Shown here: positions 59,591-64,000 of the stretch, one piece after another
Numbering within the stretch: the first letter of the stretch is position 1
How the letters are laid out: every line of letters starts with the position of its first letter
NCBI GenBank assembly: GCA_016748015.1
Contig: JAAOMT010000200.1
Span: 308,984 to 372,983, forward strand
DNA: 64,000 bases
DNA from: Geosiphon pyriformis
Taxonomy: Eukaryota; Glomeromycota; Glomeromycetes; Archaeosporales; Geosiphonaceae
Reading direction: 5' to 3'
The notes under the pieces: model-generated
Database searches by the model: none
The model's input: only the letters and a program-made list of their open reading frames with translations
Told to the model about the DNA's origin: nothing
Program-made: the position numbers and the translations under genes

Positions 59591-60603
59591 TACTAGCAAA
59601 TAATTATAAATTTAAATAATAATAAAAAAATAGTCTTTATTATATAAAAATAAAATTTAAAATTTAAAATAATACTATTTAGTTTGATTAATACACTAGT
59701 AATATTTTAATAATTAATGAAAATTGTATATTTAAGTATACTATAAAAATTAATAGTTGGTTATTTAAATAATATTAAAAACTTTTAATAAATATTTAAA
59801 AAATTTTAACAAATTAAATTAAAGTTCAATGCCAATAAATATTTTTTAAAAAAAAAAATTTAAATTTATAAAACATATATTAAATAAAGATAGTGTTAAA
59901 ATTAATTCAGATAAAATAGAAAAATTAAAAAACTTTTTAAAATCCAAAAATTTAATAAAATTAAAAAAATTTCTGAAATTAGCTGAATATTATTAAATTT
60001 TTTTAATAATTGTTTAACTATTTTACCAATTATAAATAAAAACATCAATTATAAATAAATTAATAATTAACAAAAAGTTTTCAAAAAAGTATAAAAAAAA
60101 TTAATTAAAATTCTAATTTTAATTTATTTAAATCATAATAAATTTTTTATTATTGTAATTAATATATTTAAAACAATAATAAAAGCAATACTATTATAAT
60201 AAAAATTTAATAAATAAATATATTTAGTAATATATGTTAATAGAAGCTTAAATTTAAGAAAATATAACTATAAAATCTTAATATTAAAATATTTAATAAT
60301 TTATTAAACAATTATAAAATAAAAAAAATATCTTAGCCACAAAAATTTGATATTACTACAAAAAAAAATTGATAAATAATAAAAATACCAAATAAAAAAC
60401 TATACTTTTATTTTTTAAATATAAAATTTATTATAAAAAAAATTAAAATATTAATAGTTTATTAATAATAAAACAAATATATAAAACATTAATATATTAT
60501 CACAAAAATATTAAATAAATAATTATATATAATCTAAGACAAAAAAAAATAGAAATTATTATTTTAATTATAATTTAATAAAAATTTATTTAATAATAAA
60601 TTA
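59591..60603. other. AT desert between LINE-E and LINE-F/Gypsy-2
   Basis: Only A/T-rich sequence with no readable gene or element. Confidence 0.6.
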
Positions 60604-60631
60604 ATCTTTCTCTCGTCAATCCCCTGGCTGC
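60604..60631 (+). mobile_element. LINE-F: 5' stub of another LINE
   Basis: TCTTTCTCTCGTCAATCCCC matches the 5' ends of LINE-B (CTTTTTCTTTTGTTGATCTC) and LINE-E (ACTTTCTCTTGTTAATCTTC) and is markedly GC-richer than the desert before it. The Gypsy-2 LTR begins 28 bases in; the rest of the LINE presumably lies beyond the window end. Confidence 0.6.
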
Positions 60632-61725
60632 TGTTACAGGTAAACTTGGTGGGTATGAAAAATAGTAACATTTGGTGTTCTCAATTATTGATGATGTATC
60701 TTCCACATAATTCTGTTGGCTTAGTCTTGATTATCAGTCTCTGAAGGTTTATTTCTGGATGTGAATTTTACCCATTAAGTTCTTTGGTTATAAGGCACAG
60801 AGTTTGTCTTTCGTTGATTGCAATGTTTTTTGTAAATGTGAGCTTTCTTTTCTGAGCTAACGAGTGCAGTCATTAGGGTCTGGCATTGTCTTTTTGCCCT
60901 TCTAGTAAACTAACAAGATAATGTTAATATTCAAAACTTAGGGGGAGCTTCTTTCTTTTACCAGGCTATCACGAAGTCTATTCCCAGACAGTTGATTTTA
61001 CTATGTTGCTGCTCCACAAAAAATTAAGACAGAAAAAGAAAGAAAAAGAAAAAGAAAAGAAAAGAAAAGAGAAAAAAGATAAATTAGTATTGTCAATCAC
61101 CATGCTCAAGAGCGATTGGTCCAAATTGTTAATAGGTTTGAGGTGGTTATGCTAAGAGCATCTGTTCTAGAATAGAGATATGAGACAAGGGTTAATTCAC
61201 GTAAATTCCACGAAGTTCGAGAACATAAATTCATGATTTTGATTTCTTTTAATAATTGGTTTATTTCAGGAGATGAAATAGGGAAGATAATAAAGAATGA
61301 AGGGATATGGATATTTTAATTTCTGGTCTAGAGGTTCGTATCTATTTTTTTCTTTTCTGTTTTTTCTCACTTCTACAACTACTTGCTTTTATACATTCTT
61401 TTGGTTTTACAGGATTGCTTTCAATTGTCTCACTATTGCTAGCTATTGCTTTGTTGTTTCTGTTATTGCTTTGTTTTTTTATGTTATCACTAGTTATCCT
61501 ATGTTATAACACGTTATCTGATGTTATTACATGTTATTCTGTGTTATCCTACGTTATAACACGTTATCCTACATTATTGCGCACTATTCTGTATTATCCT
61601 GTATTATAACACATTATCCAACATTATAATACATTATCCAACATTATTGCGTGTTATTCTGTATTATGTCACGTTTTGGTCACGTTTCTTTATAATTTTG
61701 GATCGGTTTTTTTACTTGGATAACA
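60632..61725 (-). repeat. Gypsy-2 LTR (3' LTR in element sense)
   Basis: Plus-strand ends are TGTTACAGGTAAACTTGG and TTACTTGGATAACA, so the ends are TGTTA/TAACA. It aligns with the solo LTR (opposite strand) along its length. 1094 bases. The minus-strand sequence before it, AAAAAGAGAGGGATAA, is the polypurine tract. Confidence 0.9.
61483..61677 (-). repeat. 10-bp phased array (RTTATNNNNN) in the Gypsy-2 LTR
   Basis: RTTAT starts at 61483, 61493, 61503 and so on to about 61673, twenty units in exact 10-base register (one unit reads ACTAT, the last GTTTT). It corresponds to 30261-30410 in the solo LTR. Confidence 0.92.
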
Positions 61726-61856
61726 TTATCCCTCTCTTTTTAAAATTGAGCTTCTGTGAAATCATATGTATCTGTTATCGTGGCTTTGTTCGTGTAATGT
61801 TTGATTGTTGCCTTGAGTATTGCCTTTTGTAGGTCTTTGAACTGTTGATTGGTTAT

Positions 61857-62591
61857 TCATCCTATGCTGTTAACCATTATGGTTTTCATAGATCTGTTCA
61901 GTAGTACATTTGGGCAATGTTGAAAGGCGACGTATAGTTGGTATGCTGCTTTGTAATGTAGGGTCAGGTTGTTTTTCCCTATGAATTTTTCTACTTGTTG
62001 TATTGCTTCTTTGTTGAACATTTTCTGGCTGAGGTCTTTGTATAGTGTTTTCAAGTCAAGCTGTTCTCCAATTTTGTAGAACCAATAAGCTGGAGGAAGT
62101 CTTTTTTTCCATTCCTGGGCGTTGTCAGGTGTCTACTCCCCTGTTTCAGGGAGTTTGGTCTCATGAGCTAAAGCTTGTTTTATTTCTTCAAGCTTGGGAA
62201 CCAAGTATCTTCTTTTGTAACCTTTTTCTTGTTCTTTGCCTCCTTCTTTTCCACCTCCCGCCCAAAGGCAATTTTTCTTTCCACATTGCCTTTTGGGTGG
62301 TGGGTAGGGGAGGGAATGTTTAGTTCTAATTGAACTCTCATCCTCCTCTCTCCTGCTCTTATCTTTGTACCATATCTCTTTTTTATCAATTGTTATTTCT
62401 ATTTGAAATGTCAATTTTTGAATTGTTTCAAATAATTGTTTAGATAATTTTAAAATTTGATCTGAAAGGTCCATGTTGAAATTTCTATCATTTCTTGCTG
62501 CTTTTCGGATGCTATATATATTTGAATTCCCCAATTTAATTTGCTGCCCATTGTCTACGTTTCGATAATGATGATTGGTTCCAGATCTCAT
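61857..62591 (-). pseudogene. Gypsy-2 extra ORF after integrase (one stop)
   Basis: Starts at ATG 62589-62591, which overlaps the pol stop TGA (62588-62590) in the form ATGA. It reads about 244 codons to 61857, with a single in-frame TAG at 62133-62135 (GE-stop-TPDNAQEW). The N-terminal half is polar with a KKRGR/KRQCGKKNC-type basic stretch; the C-terminal half (YWFYKIGEQL, KAAYQLYVAFQHCPNVLLN) is homologous to the Gypsy-1 extra ORF, which has similar length (235). The tight overlap suggests termination-reinitiation after pol. No envelope-like features. Function unknown to me. Confidence 0.75.
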
Positions 62592-63150
62592 GGTATATCT
62601 TCTGGTCTGATTAATGAAATTTGTGTTCCTAGTTGAGGTACTGATGATGATGATTCCTGTTTTACATGATAAATTTTTAACTGATTTCCATGCGCTACTT
62701 TCTTTAAAATTCTGTCTTCCAATTGTAATTTGTAAGCTCCATTTTCTAATGCTTCGTGTATGTGGAATGGATCATTCCACTTTGGATTGAACTTTCCACT
62801 CCACTGTTTTTCAGCTTTTGTATGATGTAACAGTACTTGGTTTCCAATCTTGAATTCCATTGGTTGTTCTGGCAGGTGTTTATTATGTCTTTCTTTTTGT
62901 CATTCTTGAGCGTAATTAATATTGTCAGCTGCTGTTCTTTGATTGTTTTCCAACATTTCCATTAGCTGCTACATTCTTTGGTATAAGATAGCCTCAAAAT
63001 TCTCTTCATTGATTGTTTTTGTTGGGTATGGTGGTATCATTCGTTCAATTGGTAATATAGCTTTTCTTCCATAGACTAGTTCAAATGGTGTGAACTGAGT
63101 CATATTTTGTTTCAATATTCAGTATGCAAAGAGTACAGAAGGTATAAATA
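62588..63150 (-). pseudogene. Gypsy-2 integrase C-terminal domain
   Basis: The open piece 62588-62860 has KIGNQVLLHHTKAEKQWSGK, NPKWNDPFHIHEAL and VAHGNQLKIYHVK, collinear with the Gypsy-1 integrase C-terminus (LLHRDKAEKQWSGKF, VAHRDQLKHYY). Farther upstream (to about 63150) TPFELVYGRKAILPIERM is read with a few stops. The frame ends at TGA 62588-62590, sharing bases with the extra ORF start. Confidence 0.85.
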
Positions 63151-63154
63151 AGTC

Positions 63155-63780
63155 TCATTTTTGTCTGTTTTCATGACTTATTTTTGCTAGTGCTTTGCAC
63201 AGTGTTCTGTTAAACCATTCTACCAGTCTGTTCGTTTGTAGGTGGTATGGTGACGATAAGGGTCTCCTTATTCCAAACCGTTGGCTTAGTTCAGTCAGCG
63301 TATTATTAACGAAGTGTGTTCCCTGATCAGATAATAATTCTTTCGGACATTCATGTCGGCAAATTAGGTCTTGATGCACAAATTTGGCAACTGTTTTGGT
63401 GTCGGCCACTTGGATTGCTCTGGCTTCTGGCCATTTTGTAAGATAGTCTACGGCTATAGCAATATAGTGATTTCCTTGAGATGTAATTGAAAGAAGTCCA
63501 ACCAAATCGATCCCAATTCTATCAAATAGATTTCCAACTGGAATGGGTCAAAGTGGTTTTGTTGATCTTGTTCCTCCTTTTTGCTAACATGTGTCACAAT
63601 TGAGCACGTATTCGAAAATGTCTTTGTGTATTATTGGCCAATAGTATAAGTTTAGTGTTTTTTTAAGGGTAGCGTCTTTGTTAAAGTGTCCTGCAGTCGG
63701 ATCTGAGTGCATGCTATATAGTATAGTTTCTTTTTTATTGTCTGTGATTAGTCGTTGTGAGTTGGGGTGGTTTCAGCATT
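63155..63780 (-). pseudogene. Gypsy-2 integrase core and zinc domain
   Basis: An open 116-codon piece (63155-63505) holds the core: VDYLTKWPEARAI (D), LLSDQGTHFVNN (D), RLVEWFNRTLCKALAK (E), an intact DDE triad. Upstream (to about 63720) HSDPTAGH and CDTC form the HHCC domain; TAG follows CDTC (CAG expected) and TGA replaces CGA before PIPVGNLFD. This is the best preserved integrase in the window. Confidence 0.88.
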
Positions 63781-64000
63781 CTCATCAATATAGTTGGTTG
63801 TCTTGAATAAAATAATTTTGGGCTTGTTTTCATATGGTACTCTGTTCCTGTTGAGATAATATCTCCTTAAAACATAGTGTTAATAGGTACTGATGTAGTC
63901 ATTGATAAGTGAGTGTGTCCATGGGTCTGGGATTAGGTTTGTGGCATCCTCAACAAACTGTCGGCATTGGTGTTCTTAGATCCTTCCTTGTAATGGACTT

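Larger units (their letters stand above)
60632..64000 (-). mobile_element. Gypsy-2: Ty3/gypsy element, cut by the window end
   Basis: Minus strand. LTR 60632-61725, PPT, extra ORF, integrase C-terminus, integrase core, HHCC domain, then the window end; RT, dUTPase and gag would lie beyond. GC is visibly higher and stops are fewer than in Gypsy-1, so it is younger. Its LTR is of the same family as the solo LTR at 30208-31208. Its integrase and extra ORF are homologous to those of Gypsy-1. Confidence 0.9.

Noticed and set aside
61483-61677. CRISPR-like array (regular repeats with variable spacers)
   Set aside because: The period is 10 bases with a 5-base core, inside a retrotransposon LTR of a eukaryote; no cas genes are present. 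It is an LTR tandem array.

Overview
This window is nuclear DNA of a eukaryote, most likely an early-diverging fungus. An arbuscular mycorrhizal fungus (Glomeromycotina) is my best guess. The reasons are the very low GC, the dense old retrotransposons, the style of the LINE and Ty3/gypsy proteins, and one spliced, polyQ-rich C2H2 gene with fungal-type zinc fingers. No RNA gene, CRISPR array or prokaryotic feature was seen. Only one host gene looks intact: the two-finger C2H2 regulator at 17708-19322. A broken RING-H2 gene lies just upstream of it.

Layout. 1-624: remnant of an LTR. 625-4175: LINE-A (+), 5' part missing. 4654-11540: LINE-B (+), nearly full length (5' UTR, ORF1 with zinc knuckle, ORF2 with endonuclease-RT-RNase H and a C-terminal zinc finger). 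11541-13420: AT desert. 13430-23000: host island with degenerate repeats, the RING-H2 pseudogene, the C2H2 gene and several microsatellites. 23935-24600: LINE-C (+), a 3' stub. 27303-34990: LINE-D (-), split by a solo LTR at 30208-31208. 35457-36727: LINE-G (-), 5' truncated. 36728-42959: AT desert holding a bleached LTR. 42960-59590: LINE-E (+), split by a complete Ty3/gypsy element, here called Gypsy-1 (-, 43186-52906). 60604-60631: 5' stub of LINE-F, split by Gypsy-2 (-, 60632 to the window end).

Two themes stand out. First, nearly all inactivating changes in the elements are C-to-T or G-to-A: Trp TGG, Gln CAR and Arg CGA codons become stops, and catalytic Asp and His become Asn and Tyr. 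LINE-B ORF2 carries about 17 stops over 4.7 kb without one frameshift. At least one AT desert contains a recognisable LTR whose differences from a healthier copy are almost all C-to-T or G-to-A. This looks like a RIP-like or methylation-deamination process that turns repeats into AT deserts. Second, Gypsy-1 has an unusual coding plan: gag with CCHC, protease, a Cys-rich module plus about 170 residues I do not recognise, a dUTPase-like domain, RT-RNase H and integrase. A separate ORF after integrase is shared with Gypsy-2, where its ATG overlaps the pol stop. The LTRs of both families carry arrays phased to the DNA helix: 10-bp units in the Gypsy-2 family and 20-21-bp units in Gypsy-1.
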